Under the pieces are notes generated by a model. That model did no database searches. It was given only the letters and a program-made list of their open reading frames with translations, and was not told where the DNA came from. Below are positions 1-11,949 of a stretch of DNA of 64,000 nt, piece by piece. The translations under genes were made by a program, and so were the position numbers. This DNA is from Halichoerus grypus (lineage: Eukaryota > Chordata > Mammalia > Carnivora > Phocidae), in contig NC_135720.1 of assembly GCF_964656455.1 (NCBI RefSeq), positions 98,716,696-98,780,695 on the forward strand, read 5' to 3'. Every line of letters starts with the position of its first letter. Positions within the stretch are counted from its first letter, which is position 1.

Positions 1-125
1 ATTAAATGAGGAGTCCAAAGTCAGTTCATAAAAGTAGCTTTACAGAGGTTATCACTGTTAATAAAACTCCACAGAATGGGCTGTGTTATTTATGGATTTA
101 AAACTCAAAGTATTTGAGTTTGAAT

Positions 126-327
126 TTATTTTTTTAAAGATTTTATTTATCTATTTGAGAGAGAGAATGAGAGAGAGAGAGAGAGAGCACAAGAGGGGGG
201 AGGTTGAGAGGAAGAAGCAGGCTCCCTGCTGAGCAGGGAGCCCGATGCGAGACTCGATCCCAGGACCCTGGGATCATGACCTGAGCTGAAGGCAGTCGCT
301 TAACGACTGAGCCACCCAGGCGCCCCC
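126..327 (-). mobile_element. Can-SINE (tRNA-derived), minus strand
   Basis: The sequence reads as the reverse complement of a carnivore SINE. A T-rich stretch and 'aagattttatttat' at the low-coordinate end represent the A-rich tail, a (GA)n block represents the CT-rich middle, and 'gccacccaggcgcccc' at the high end is the tRNA-like head. It is flanked by an exact 11-bp direct repeat, TGAGTTTGAAT, at 115-125 and 328-338, which fixes both ends and shows insertion by L1-type target-primed reverse transcription. Confidence 0.95.
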
Positions 328-399
328 TGAGTTTGAATCTAAAACCAAACATAAGATAAAGCTTATCTTAGGAATTCTATCCTTACAGAACTAAAGAAG

Positions 400-514
400 A
401 CACAGACAATATATAAATAAATGGGTACAGCTATGTTCCAATAAAACTTTATTTTCAAAAAAAGGCAACTGGCCAGGTTTGGCCCATGGATGTAATTTGC
501 TGATCCATGCCCTA
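400..514 (+). mobile_element. Fragment of an hAT-like non-autonomous DNA transposon
   Basis: The stretch around 'ctatgttccaataaaact' followed by 'ggccaggtttggcccatgga' matches from memory the 3' half of a common mammalian hAT/Charlie-class non-autonomous repeat. The 5' half is absent. Family naming would need RepeatMasker. Confidence 0.5.
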
Positions 515-1474
515 CTACACTTTTGCTACAGCTAGTCAGTATTATATCATTCCTGTGATTGTTGAAATGATTGAAATGAGCTATTGCCCAGGACAACTTG
601 GTTGTACTAACTTTTAAATGCACCATAAGGATTAGAACTTAGAAGAGAATTTTCCACTCTTACCATATTAGTGCTACTTAGGCCCTTATGCTATTTAAAG
701 TCACACTTTACATGTTTCATTAGCATATAAAAAACCATCGCGTGGAAAAAATCCATTAAATGATTCAATGTGGAAAAATCAACCATCCTAGTTTATCTCT
801 AGAAAGATAATAATAAACCTCATCTATTTACGTTTAGCCAGGGACATATAATTTTATTGCTTACAGAACAAAGGCATACAGTCCAACTGACAATGAAGCT
901 GTTTAAGTTTTCCTTTGGATGGGTTTATAGTCAGACTACATGAAGTTCACAGCAATAGAAGGATACAACAACCCAGAGGAGAAGAGAAGAGATGCAGAAA
1001 AAGGTGGCAGCCAATTTCTTTATAAATTAAGTCATCCAGTTGTGATAAAGGAAGACGAGCATTTGTAGGTAACGTAAGTACCAAGGGAAAGGTAACAAAT
1101 ACAATGCATCTGTATTACTCTCATGAACATTATAACAGTATGGCCTTATGGCCAAGTGTATGTCTTAGTATGGACAGACATTTTCCGGTGAAATAATGAA
1201 TACGTAGAAGGACTATATCCCTTTGAATAATTTCCAAATGTTATTAGTTTATTGTTCTGTGGGTATCCAAATAAAAATATGCATTGTATTTGCTATTATT
1301 TTGCAATAGGCTTTGATATGTTTAAGTTCCCAAACTTAACTACCAGTCACATAATTATTTATGTGTATATGCATTTGTGTGGATTTCTTGTATTTCTTTG
1401 AAAGCAGACATATATATCACAAAGTTTCATTATTTTGTTTTTATCAAAGAGCAAATTTTCCAGGTTTTTAGCTC
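515..1474. other. Non-coding, no recognised element
   Basis: About 1 kb of AT-rich sequence. I see no repeat family, no convincing splice-flanked frame and no RNA gene. Confidence 0.5.
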
Positions 1475-2545
1475 TTTTTTTTTTTTTTTTTTCATTTCTA
1501 TCCTGATACAGATCTGGGATATCAGCCCTTTATCTGCACTGTCATTTGCAAATACCTTCTCCCATTCCATGGGTTGCCTCTTAGTTTTGTTGACACTTTC
1601 CTCTGCTGTTCAGAAGCTTTTTATCTTGATGAAATCCCAAAAGTTCATTTTTTCTTTTGTTTTCCTTGCCTTTGGAGACATGTCTTCAAAGAAGTTGCTG
1701 TGGCCGATGTCAAAGAGGTTACTGCCTATGTTTTCCTCTAGGATTTTTATGGATTCCTGTCTCACATTGAGGTCTTTCATCCATTTTGAATTTAGCTTTG
1801 TGTATGGTTTAAGGGAATGGTCCAGTTTCATTCTTCTATATGTAGCTGTCCAATTTTCCCAACACCACTTACTGAACAGACTGTCTTTTTTCCATTGGAT
1901 ATTTTTTCCTTGTTTGTCAAAGATTAGTTGACCATACAGTTGAGGGTCCATTTCTGGAGTCTCTATTCTGTTCCATTTGTCTATGTGTCTGTTTTTGTGC
2001 CAATACCATGCTGTCTCGGTGATCACAGCTTTGTAACATAGCTTGAAGTCAGGTGACGGGATGCCCTCTGCTTTGTTTTCTTTTTCATCATTCCCTTGGG
2101 GATTCGGGGTCTTTTCTAGTTCCATACAAATTTCAGGATTGTTTGTTCCAGCTCTTTGAAAAATGCTAATGGTATTTTAATAGGGATGGCATTGAAAGTG
2201 TAAACGTTTTTCCATCTTTTTGTGTCTTCCTCAATTTCTTTCATAAGTGTTCTGTAGTTTCTAGAGTATAGATCCTTTACCTCTTTGGTTAGGTTTATTC
2301 CTAGGTATCTTATGGTTTTTGTTGCTATTGTGAATGGAATTGATTCCTTAATCAACGCATTGCTGTATGAGTTCTAGTAATTTGGAGGGTGGAGTCTTTT
2401 GGGTTTTCCACATAAAGTATCATGTCGTCTGTGAGGAGAGAGAGTTTGACTTCTTCTTTGCCAATTTAGATGCCTTTTATTTCTTTCTGTTGTCTGATTG
2501 CTGAGGTTAGGACTTCTATTGAGCTCCTATTTTCCTAAAATTTTA
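1475..2545 (-). mobile_element. L1 fragment (ORF2 C-terminal part), minus strand
   Basis: Minus-strand translation gives L1 ORF2 sequence downstream of the reverse transcriptase core, including [39 protein letters not shown] and [10 protein letters not shown]. Two frames overlap near 2116-2125, so there is at least one frameshift. Compared with the fuller copy at 52.4-53.3 kb, about 21 codons between KRWKN and the TFNAIPIK segment are missing in frame, near 2200. The low-coordinate end goes from ORF2-internal sequence into an 18-nt T-run at 1475-1492, with no 3' UTR. Termini are approximate and no clear duplication was found. Confidence 0.9.
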
Positions 2546-3049
2546 CTGAAGCCTGTACTTTTAATACTTTGTTAACAACTTTATCAACCCATAATTGAAG
2601 ATGAGAGGGATATTTACTGACACTGTTATGCTTATTGGAAAAAATCTACAATATCCAGGAAAGTATAATCTTCTATGTTTATATCCATTTACCTTTCAAC
2701 CCAAAATTTGTTGGTCACATGAGCTAACAAAGATTTTTCTACAGATTTACAGACCTATTATTAATTATCTTTATATTATTACTAGTTGCAGTAGTACTGG
2801 AATGTTTTTAAGCTCAGGTGAACTTGTGTAAGTAATTTACCCAACTACTTCAAATGAAGTAGAAGTTTCCTGGTCTGTACTGGACTTTCCAATTCCTTGA
2901 GCCTTTTATTTTCTCCCTATCAGTCTCCCACTTCTACCCTAATAAGAGGAACACTGGACTATCACTTCAACTACCCTATCACAGCTATTTCCTTATTATC
3001 TTGCCTCTTTCCCCTCTGCTCATGTTTCTGCCAAAACCCCAACTCTTGA
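2546..3049. other. Non-coding, no recognised element
   Basis: Unique-looking AT-rich and pyrimidine-rich sequence. Nothing further can be supported. Confidence 0.4.
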
Positions 3050-3545
3050 ATCAAGTTTCTTGTTGCTACAGTAACAAATTACCACACGCTTGGTGACTTA
3101 AAACAACAAATATATTCTCTTATAGCTCTGGAGATCAGAGGTCCAAAATGAGTTTCCCTGGACAAAAGTCAAGGTCACAAGAGAACATTTCTTTCTGGAG
3201 GCTCTGAGGGTAGAATCTATTTCCTTGCTTCTTCAACTTCTGGTGGCTGCCGACACTCCTTGATTCATGGATCATTTCCTCCATCCTCAAAGCACATTGC
3301 CACAACCTCTTTATCCGGTGATCACATCACCTTATGCTTTTTGTCAAATCTCCCTCAGTCTCCCTTTTATAAATACACTCTTAATTACATTTAGGGTTCA
3401 CCATAATGATCCAGAATAATCTCACATCTCAAGGTCTTTAACTTAACCTCACCTGTAAAGTCCCTTTAGCCATGTAATGTAACATTCACATGTTCCAGGG
3501 ATTAGGACCTGTTTATTCTAGAGAGGCATTACTCTGCCTACTACA
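3050..3545 (-). mobile_element. Ancient ERVL-MaLR (MLT1-like) LTR, minus strand
   Basis: In reverse complement the element starts with a TG-type end near 'tagtaggcagagtaatg' and finishes in the MLT1-type end 'ctgtagcaacaagaaact'. Internal landmarks seen on the plus strand include 'taacaaattaccacac', 'gacttaaaacaacaa', 'gctctggagatcagaggtcc' and 'ccagggattaggacct'. It is diverged and carries no internal retroviral genes, so it is a solo LTR relic. The subfamily is not assigned. Confidence 0.7.
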
Positions 3546-3764
3546 CTCTACCTGCTCACCCCCAAAGATTCAAACTCATCCCAACATCCACAAAAGTCTC
3601 AACCCATTACAAAGCCTTCTTTCTCTTCCCCCATATAGGGACGGCTAGAGGCATCAAAGTAGGGTGCAGAATGTGGCCACTAGAGAGTCAACATTTTTTA
3701 AGTGGATTTCAGCCCATGTAAGAGATGGGAAATGCCAGCGCATTTCCCTGGCCAGCTCTCCTTA

Positions 3765-5600
3765 GTTTTTTTTTATTATAATTATTAAGATTTTACTTTT
3801 TTAGGGCAGTTTTAGGTTCACAGCAAAATAGAGTGGAAGGTATATTTATTTCCCCTATACTCCCTGCCCCCAAACATGCCTGCCTCCCCTGTTACCAACA
3901 TCCCTCATCAGAGTGGTACATTCATTACAACTGATGAACCTACACTGACACATCATAATCATCCAAAGTCCATAGTTTACAATAGGGTTCACTCTTGGTG
4001 TTGTGCATTCTATGGGTTTGGACAAATGTATAATAACACATATCCATCATTATAATATCACACAGAGTATCTTTACTGTCCTACAAATTCTTTGTATTTT
4101 ACCTATTCATCTCTTCCCCGACGCCCTCCCTGCCAACCTGGTAACCACCGATCTTTTTATTGTCTCCATATTTTTGACATTTATAGAATGTCATATAGTT
4201 GGAACCACATGGTTTGATGATGGACCCTTTTAAGATTGGCTTCTTTCACTTAGTAATATGCATTTAAGCTTCCTCCATGTCTTTTCATGGCTTGACAGCT
4301 CATTTCTTTTTAGCACTGAATAATATTCCATTGTCTGAACGTACCACAGTTTATTCATTCACCATGAAGAAAAATGTCATGAAAAAAAGAATATGTTTTG
4401 TTTTTTAAGAAATACCCAAACTGTCTTCCAAAGTGGCTGTACCATTTTGTGTTCCCACCAGCAATGAATGGGAGTTCCTGTTGCTCCACATCTTCATCAG
4501 CATTTGGTGGTGTTGGTGTTCCAGTTTTTGACCATTGGAACAGGTATGCAGTGTTATCTCATTGTTTTTATTATTTGTATTTCCCTAATGACATATAATA
4601 TGGAGCATTTATATATATTGCCATTTGTATATCTTCTTTGGTGAGATATCTATTAAGTTCTTTAGTCAAATTGGATTGTTTGTCTTCTTACCATAGAGTT
4701 TTAAGAGCTAGGATTGCAGTCCTTTATCAGATGTACATTTTGCAAATATTTTCTCCAGTCTGTGGCTTGTCTTCTAATTCTCTTGACATTGTCTTCCACA
4801 GAGCATAAATTTTTAATTTTAATAAACTCCAGCTTATCAATTGTTTATTTCATGGATCATTCCTTTTATGTGGTATCTAAAAAGTCATTATCAAACCCAA
4901 GGTCATCTAGATTTTCTCTGATGTTATCTTATAGGAGTTTAGTAGTTTTGTGTTTTACATTTAGGCGTGTTCCCCTTTTGCTTCAATTTTTGTGAAGGGT
5001 GTTAAGATCTGTGTCTAGATTCATCTTCTGCATGTGGATGTACAATTGTTCTAGCACTATTTGTTAAAAATTCTATCTTTGCTCCATTGTATTGCCTTTG
5101 CTCTTTTGTCAGTGATCAAACTGCATTTATGGAGGTCTCTTTCCGCGTTCTCTATTCTGTCCCATTGATCTATTTGTCTATTCTCTCACCTATACCACAC
5201 TGTTTTGATTACAGTAGCTGTACAGTAAGTCAGGTGTGTCAGTCCTCCAACTTTGTTTTTTTCCTTCAATATTGTGTTGCCTATTCCGAGTCTTTTGCCC
5301 TTCCATATAAACTTTAGAATCATTTTGTCAATATCCATGAAATAACTTCATGGGATTTTGATTGGGATTGCACTGAATGTATAGATAAACTTGTTAAGAA
5401 CTGACATCTTGACAATACTGAGTCTTCCTACTTATAAATTTGGAATCTCTCCATTTAATTCCTCTTTGGTATCTTTCATTAGAGTTTTGAAGTTTTCCTC
5501 ATATAAATGTTCTACATATTTTTTTATATTTATACCTAAGTATTTCATTTTGGGGGTGCTGATGTAATCTTTTAAAATTTTCACTATTATTTCATATCTT
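3765..5600 (-). mobile_element. Old L1M fragment (3' UTR and ORF2 C-terminus), minus strand
   Basis: The segment around 'ggcagttttaggttcacagc' through 'catagtttacaatagggttc' is the reverse complement of an old mammalian L1M 3' UTR. It is followed by reverse-complement ORF2 C-terminal sequence such as 'aatattccattgtctg', 'gtttgtcttct' and 'ccattgatctatttgtcta'. Short frames throughout are decayed ORF2 or its complement. It is clearly older than the L1 copies with clean target-site duplications. Ends are approximate. Confidence 0.75.
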
Positions 5601-7389
5601 CTCTGTTTTCTTCAAACTAGTCACCCTGCCATTGTTTCCCTCAGCCTCCATCTCCAAAGTCATTATGTTATTAAAACAGCCCTCGTTTGGAGCCTAAACT
5701 ACCTCAAAAGCTTTTAACTGATTTCCTTATTTCCAATAGTAATAATTAAACATTCAAGAGGTTGTTGAAGTGGACTAGGCAACAATGATGAAAGCCTGAA
5801 ATAAATTTCTGCTAATAAGATAAAAATGAGAAGATGAATTTGAAAAATACTTAGGGGGAAGAATTGATACAAATTGCATGTGGCAAGGATGGAGGGTAGG
5901 TGGAACATTATAGGGAAACTTCTCAATTTCTGGCTTCAGAATCTGGATGAATGGCAATGTCCTTAATGAGGATCAGAAATAGGATGCGGAACGAGTTGTG
6001 TAAGGGCAGATGATGAATGAATGCACGATAAATGTGAAGATCCCATGGTACACCGAAGTGATAATATCAACAATCAGTTGCTTCTGTTGTTCCAGAATTT
6101 GGGATAAAGATCTGAAAGAGAGATACAAAATCTCACATCACTCTGCTGAAGGCAGAGTATAAAGTGGGAGAAGACAACTGAGAAAAGAACCCACCCCATA
6201 TTTAAGGTCTGAGTGGAGGAAGAGAAGTCCATGAAGCTGACTGTATAAACTCCAAGAATCAAAAGGAAAGAAAGAAGAAACGTCATGAAAAAAAACATAT
6301 GCAATTACACAGACATGTCCAGTGAAATCAGGAATGAACACTGTCCGTGGGGCTGGATGTTTAAGACATCATTAGCCTTCGTGGAGTAGAGAACATAGAA
6401 GCCAGGTTGTAGGGACTGAACAACCAGTGGGCATGGGGAAGTGATGAAAAGCTGGGACAAAACATCAACAAACCTGAAAGGAAAATAAGGAGACAAAACA
6501 ATAGGTGGTAGAGATATTAAACCAAGAAAAATCTAGTTATTTTTCAAACATTATTTTGTTTTTTTAAGATCAGAGAAACTAGAGCATATTTATAAGAGGA
6601 AGGAATCAGTGGAAATGAAAATATAAAAGTTGCAGAAGAGAGAAAGAAAAAATGATAGAGCAGGGTAGAGAAGTCAAGAGGATCCAGAATGGAGGTGAAA
6701 TGGTTGTCTTTAAATAAAAGCACAGACATGTTTTTTCTAAAAATTGAGAAAAGGAGAAAGTCAATGATGTGGTTTTAAAATTCATTTGAATGCCAAAGAG
6801 CATATGGAATTCTCACCTAAGAACTTTGATTCTGTCTATGAATTAAAGGTGAGGTCATCATCTGAGAGGCAGTTAAATCCTGAGGAACATGATAAAAATG
6901 TGGAACAGCTATTGTTAGGAATGGAAGACTTGGGACATAGGAAAGAATCAGTGAGAAGTACTGAGAATACATTTGATTCTGGAAATATAAAATTGTAGCA
7001 CTTGGGTCACTAAACCCACAGTGATGGTATTTTTCTCAGGGATTCCTGTTCATTCTACAGACCAGGAGTCAATGCAGGGCTGTGAGTTCTTCTGCGAAAA
7101 TGAGGAAAAAGACAAAGGGGGAGAGAATTGAAGGAACAGATCTATCCCCCAATTAATCACTTAAAGTGACAAAACCAAGAAAATCTGGAGGACTGCCTTG
7201 ATATATCACATATCTGAATGGACTTGCCAATTTCTCCCCACCTTCTTGATAATGTCTAAGATTTCCCTTAATATGCATTTTTAATCTGGTATTAGAAGTT
7301 AAAAACTTAAAATTAAAATACCTAGTTAAGAAAACACATTGTCTAAGGATTGATTATTTAAAAAAATCACCAAGTACAAATCATGGATT
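5601..7389. other. Non-coding, no recognised element
   Basis: About 1.8 kb of purine-rich single-copy-looking DNA. Several short open frames of 60-76 codons occur on both strands, but none has a domain, a repeat match or splice signals I can support. Confidence 0.4.
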
Positions 7390-7570
7390 CAGATCCTCTT
7401 CTTGAGTGGAAGGTTCACAGACTTGGGTGTTCCACAGACTCTAAGTTCAATTCCCAACTGTAACACTTAAGTACTACAGGATGTGGTAAACAGGTCTTAA
7501 CCTCTCTCAGTATTAATAACCTCATCTATGACATGGGGGTTAAAAATGTACCTTACTCAATTTACATGAA
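7390..7570 (+). mobile_element. Possible MIR fragment
   Basis: A partial order of MIR landmarks is seen: 'gttcaattcccaactgtaac', then 'cttaacctctctcagtatta', then 'aacctcatctatgacatggg'. It is highly diverged, so this is a weak call. Confidence 0.4.
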
Positions 7571-8010
7571 CAATACAGGTAAGATAGATGATGGTGATAG
7601 ATGATGATGACAGATAGATAGATAGTATCCATTAGGTATCACTATCTCTTGTTTTGACAGAAGAGAAAACTTAAACAGCAAAGAGACACAATTTCAAAAT
7701 GTGAGGTAACTATCGAGAAAAGGAAATAATACAAGTTGAAGATAGACTTCACTCAAACTACAATTTTAGTCTAGGGCAAAACCTGTTTGCTATCTGCTGT
7801 TCAATAATAAAGAAAGATATTCAATGTGGCATTGATGTGTACTGCAAATGTGAACATGACAACCTAAAAGGGACTTTTTTTGCTGAGCCTTAAGACACAC
7901 AGCAACACTGGTTCACCTGGTTTATGCATATTACTCATATTAGCACAGTCAACTTCATTAAAAAGGCACTGTATTTCCAGACATTCTCTTCAGTGCATGA
8001 GTGATGTCCT

Positions 8011-8022
8011 AAAAGAAAGAGA

Positions 8023-8087
<65 letters not shown>

Positions 8088-8090
8088 AAA
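8011..8090. repeat. (AAAG)n microsatellite
   Basis: An almost uninterrupted AAAG tetranucleotide array runs from about 8020, with a slightly irregular start. It is purine-only on this strand. It translates as repeating ERKK in one frame, which is not a real protein. Confidence 0.98.
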
Positions 8091-9464
8091 ACTACAGACC
8101 TCTCATGTCATCTCACTGGTGGCCAACGCATTTTACTTACTGCCACTTTGAGAAAGCAGAAGGGTTCTCAAAATCACAAAATTTTTTCTTTCCCAAGTGT
8201 CCTTGAAAGAGCCTAAAATTCACACCTCAATAAGAGTTCCCCATGGAGTAGAAGGGAGCTGCCTTTTTTTTTTTAAGAGAACCAAAGCATAACCTTGAGG
8301 CCACCCTCCCAAGTAAAAGATAGAAATGTCAAGGATTGTTGAGCACCCAGCAAATTTCCACAGAGGATCAGTAAGAAGTTATTTAGCACAGGTGTTTAAT
8401 TATGATGCATTAGGGAAATGGGTAGTGTTCAATGGCCCTCAAACATGAACCTCCACCTGTGCAGAGGGCTAGCATTGGTTCATGGAGTGATAATATCGAG
8501 GGAAGCAATCGTGCTCCAATCCTGCTCAAGGGCCTTTCTTTTCTTGGTTGGTGTAACCAAGTTCACTGCCAGGAAGCCATGGGTTTTCCCCACATGAGCA
8601 GGTCTATCATGCAAGTTTATAATCTGCATCTGAGTTATCTCTCCAGGAATTAGCCACTTCTCAAAGCAAGTGAAAAATAAGAATAACTCAAGATGCCCTG
8701 TAGAGAAAATATCTCCAGGTATCTTCCCAGAACCCTGACTTTATGATAAACAAAGGAAACCAAGGTACTGGCAAAATGACCAGGCAAGGTCATTGTGGCT
8801 CATCCTCAAAGTATAGCCAGTTCCCTTAGCTAACTCTGAGTACCACTCCATAGGCAGGACTGCTATGAGGCACACTTACTGAGACTGTCAGTACTTTGTG
8901 TTCACTACCTCAATTAAATCCTATGAGGTCCACTATTTTAATTCCTATTTAGAAATGAGAAAAATGATGAGTTGAGGATTATTAAAATGATTATTACATT
9001 GTTAAGGGCTATTCTTGCCAAAATCAGTGCTTATGCTTTTACTTGGGCAATCTGGCTTCCCAAGACTCTGTAGTATCATGCACAAGATTCTAGAGCCTAG
9101 AAAGGGTGTGAGTGAAACAGTAATGTAGGCAAAGTTTGTCTCCTGCATTCTCAAATCTACCATCTACCTGTGGCACCTTAGCACTTATTTCTTCGTCTTT
9201 CAGACAATTCTATTCTCCCTCTCTACTTCATCTCCCTTCCCAAAGCACACAGTTCTCTGTGACTGCCTTCATATAAGCAGGGAAGCAGATCAAATAAGTG
9301 AGTCTCAAGCAAAGCTATTCATACTAGTATGACATTAGTGTAGTATGATCCTCTCATTTAAGGACTGGCCAACAAGAGAGACTATGTATGATGTGGTAGG
9401 ATTAAATAAGCAGTAAAATGATAGGGGCAAAACATTAATTGTCTTGTCAGGAAACCTGAATTCT
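8091..9464. other. Mostly unique non-coding DNA with a weak minus-strand MIR-like piece
   Basis: Around 8895-8980 the order 'ctcaattaaatcctatgagg', 'tattttaattcctatttaga' resembles the reverse complement of a MIR 3' half. The rest holds nothing I recognise. Confidence 0.35.
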
Positions 9465-9572
9465 TCCATAGACTGTGAGCTGCTGGAGGACCAGGTATTA
9501 ATTTGTGCATCTAGCTCAAGGACACATATATAGCAAAATCTTTATATATGCTTGCTGAACTGAGTGGAACTA
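9465..9572 (+). mobile_element. L2 3'-end fragment
   Basis: The order 'tagactgtgagctgctggag', 'gaccaggtattaatttgtgc', 'tatatgcttgctgaactgag' follows the typical L2 3' end, which ends in 'aatgtttgttgaatgaa' in better preserved copies. Diverged. Confidence 0.5.
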
Positions 9573-9864
9573 ATCTAGGCTTTCCCATTACTTTGGTATA
9601 ACCTTATATAAACCACTCTGTAACTCTCCATTTCCTTGCCTATATGATGGGAGAGTTGGAGCAGATCAATGGTCCTTAGACTTCTTTTCAATGGAAACTC
9701 ATGTTCAAATAAAATAGTAACCATGAATGCTAAGGACTGAATATTTATGTCTCCCCAAAATTAGTATGTTGAAACCTAACGCCCTAAGCAATGGTATTAG
9801 CAGTGAGGCTTTTGAGAGGTGCTTAGGTCAGGAGGGTGGAGCTCTCAAGAATGGGATGTGCCTT

Positions 9865-11450
9865 CCTAAATGTGAGACAGGAGTCCATCAAAATCCTAAA
9901 GGAAAACACAGGCACCAACCTCTTCGACCTCAGCCGCAGCAACTTCTTCCTAGAAACATTGCCAAAGGCAAGGTAAGCAAGGGCAAAAATGAACTATTGG
10001 GACTTCATCAAGATAAAAAGCTTTTGCACAGCAAAGGAAACAGTCGACAAAACCAAAAGACAACCGACAGAATGGGAGAAGGTATTTGCAAATGACATAT
10101 CAGATAAAGGGCTAGTATCCAAAATCTATAAAGAACTTCTTTTTTTTTTAAAGATTTTATTTATTTATTTGACAGAGAGAGACACAGCGAGAGAGGGAAC
10201 ACAAGCATGGGGAGTGGGAGAGGGAGAAGCAGGCTTCTGGCAGAGCAGGGAGCCTGATGCGGGGCTCGATCCCAGGACCCTGGGATCATGACCTGAGCCA
10301 AAGGCAGACGCTTAACGACTGAGCCACCCAGGCACCCCTATAAAGAACTTCTTAAACTCAACACCCAAAGAACAAATGATCTAATCAAGAAATGGGCAGA
10401 AGACATGAACAGATACTTTTCCAAAGAAGACATCCAAATGGCCAACAGACACATCAAAAAGTGCTCAACATCGCTCGGCATCAGAGAAATACAAATCAAA
10501 ACCTCAATGAGATACCACCTCACACCAGTCAGAATGGCTAAAATTAACAAGTCAGGAAATGACAGATGTTGGTGAGGATGCAGAGAAAGGGGAACCCTCC
10601 TACACTGTTGGTGGGAATGCAAGCTGGTGCAGCCACTCTGGAAAACAGTATGGAGGTTCCTCAAAAAGTTGAAAATAGAGCTACCCTACGATCCAGAAAT
10701 TGCACTACTGGGTATTTACCCCAAAGATACAAATGTAGGGATCCGAAGGGGTATGTGCACCCCGATGTTTATAGCAGCAATGTCCACAATAGCCAAACTG
10801 TGGAAAGAGCCAAGATGTCCATCGACAGATGAACGGATAAAGAAGATGTGGTATATATATACAATGGAATATTATGCAGCCATCAAAAGGAATGAGATCT
10901 TGCCATTTGCAATGACGTGCATGGAACTGGAGGGTGTTGTGCTGAGCGAAATAAGTCAATCAGAGAAAGACATGTATCATATGACCTCACTGATATGAGG
11001 AATTCTTAATCTCAGGAAATAAACTGAGGGTTGCTGGAGTGGTGGGGGTGGGAGGGATGGGGTGGTTGGGTGATAGACATTGGGGAGGGTATGTTCTATG
11101 GTGAGCGCTGTGAATTGTGCAAGACTGTTGAATCACAGATCTGTACCTCTGAAACAAATAATACAATATATGTTAAAAAAAAAAAAAAAGAAGAAGATAG
11201 CAGGAGGGGAAGAATGAAGCAGGGGAAATCGGAGGGGGAGACGAACCATGAGAGATGATGGACTCTGAAAAACAAACTGAGGGTTCTAGAGGGGAGGGGG
11301 GTGGGAGGATGGGTTAGCCTGGTGATGGGTATTAAAGAGGGCATGTTCTGCATGGAGCACTGGGTGTTATAAACAATGAATCATGGAACACTACATCAAA
11401 AACTAATGATGTAATGTATGGTGATTAACAATAAAAAATTTTTAAAAAAA
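9865..11450 (+). mobile_element. 5'-truncated L1 with two-part 3' UTR
   Basis: The L1 starts inside the ORF2 C-terminal region ('aatgtgagacaggagtcca') and runs to an A-rich tail. Imperfect 16-bp direct repeats flank it: GAATGGGATGTGCCTT (9849-9864) and GAACTGGATGTGCCTT (11451-11466). ORF2 C-terminal signatures appear in successive frames, for example MEYYAAIKRNEILPF near 10863-10907, with frameshifts, so it is dead. After the ORF2 end the 3' UTR contains two modules. The first ends in an A-run at about 11174-11188. The second is homologous to the whole 3' UTR of the near-complete L1 at 54.5-54.8 kb. A SINE interrupts the element. Confidence 0.93.
10142..10338 (-). mobile_element. Can-SINE inserted in L1, minus strand
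   Basis: Reverse-complement SINE with 'aaagattttatttattta' at the tail side and 'gagccacccaggcacccc' at the head. Perfect 15-bp duplications of L1 sequence, TATAAAGAACTTCTT, lie at 10127-10141 and 10339-10353. It is therefore younger than its host L1. Confidence 0.97.
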
Positions 11451-11692
11451 GAACTGGATGTGCCTTTATAAAAGAGACCCCAAGGAGCTAGCTTGTTCCT
11501 TCTACCATATAAGGTTACAGCAAAAAGATAGCTATCTATGAGGAAGTAGATCTTCACCAGGCACTGAATCTGCTGGGACCATGATCTTGGACCTCCAAGC
11601 CCCCAAAACTGTGAGAAATAAATGTTTGTTGTTATAAAGCCCCCTAGTTCATGTATTTTGTTATAACAGCCTGACTGGACTAAGACAATGAG

Positions 11693-11949
11693 CATAAACA
11701 AACGGAACAGATTAAAATAGAGCAATTTCGGCTAAATTCATGGGCTGTCCCCTTCCTCTCTTCTCTAAGCAGGAACACAGGTTAGAAAGCACTAGAATTG
11801 CTGATAACTAATTTTTATGGTGCTAAATGTTTACTAATTGTGTGTCTTAAACACCCCCAAGGAAACTTTTAATACTGTCGTGGGCTTTTTTTTCTGAATT
11901 AATTTTATCTTGATTTACTAGACAATAGTATTAACAAATACTATTTAAG
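11693..11949. other. Non-coding, no recognised element
   Basis: Short unique-looking stretch between the solo LTR and a MIR. Nothing is identified. Confidence 0.4.

Larger units (their letters stand above)
9728..11687 (+). mobile_element. Ancient MaLR-type solo LTR, interrupted by L1
   Basis: The LTR begins TGCTAAGGACTGAAT at 9728 and ends GGACTAAGACA at 11687. Near-identical 5-bp flanks, ATGAA (9723-9727) and ATGAG (11688-11692), look like an old integration duplication. Landmarks are 'gtatgttgaaacctaacgcc', 'tcaggagggtggagctctca', 'cctttataaaagagacccca' and 'ctgtgagaaataaatgtttg'. The sequence stops at 9864 and resumes at 11451 because an L1 inserted. Only the LTR is present and no viral genes are seen. 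Joining the parts gives an LTR of about 370 bp, normal for MLT1/MST-like solo LTRs. Confidence 0.75.

Noticed and set aside
7880..8206. 108-codon plus-strand frame containing repeated ERKK
   Set aside because: The frame is created by the (AAAG)n array, and the flanks show no coding features.
9728..11687. Endogenous retrovirus provirus
   Set aside because: Only a solo LTR is present; the interior is an L1 and a SINE, with no viral gene remains.
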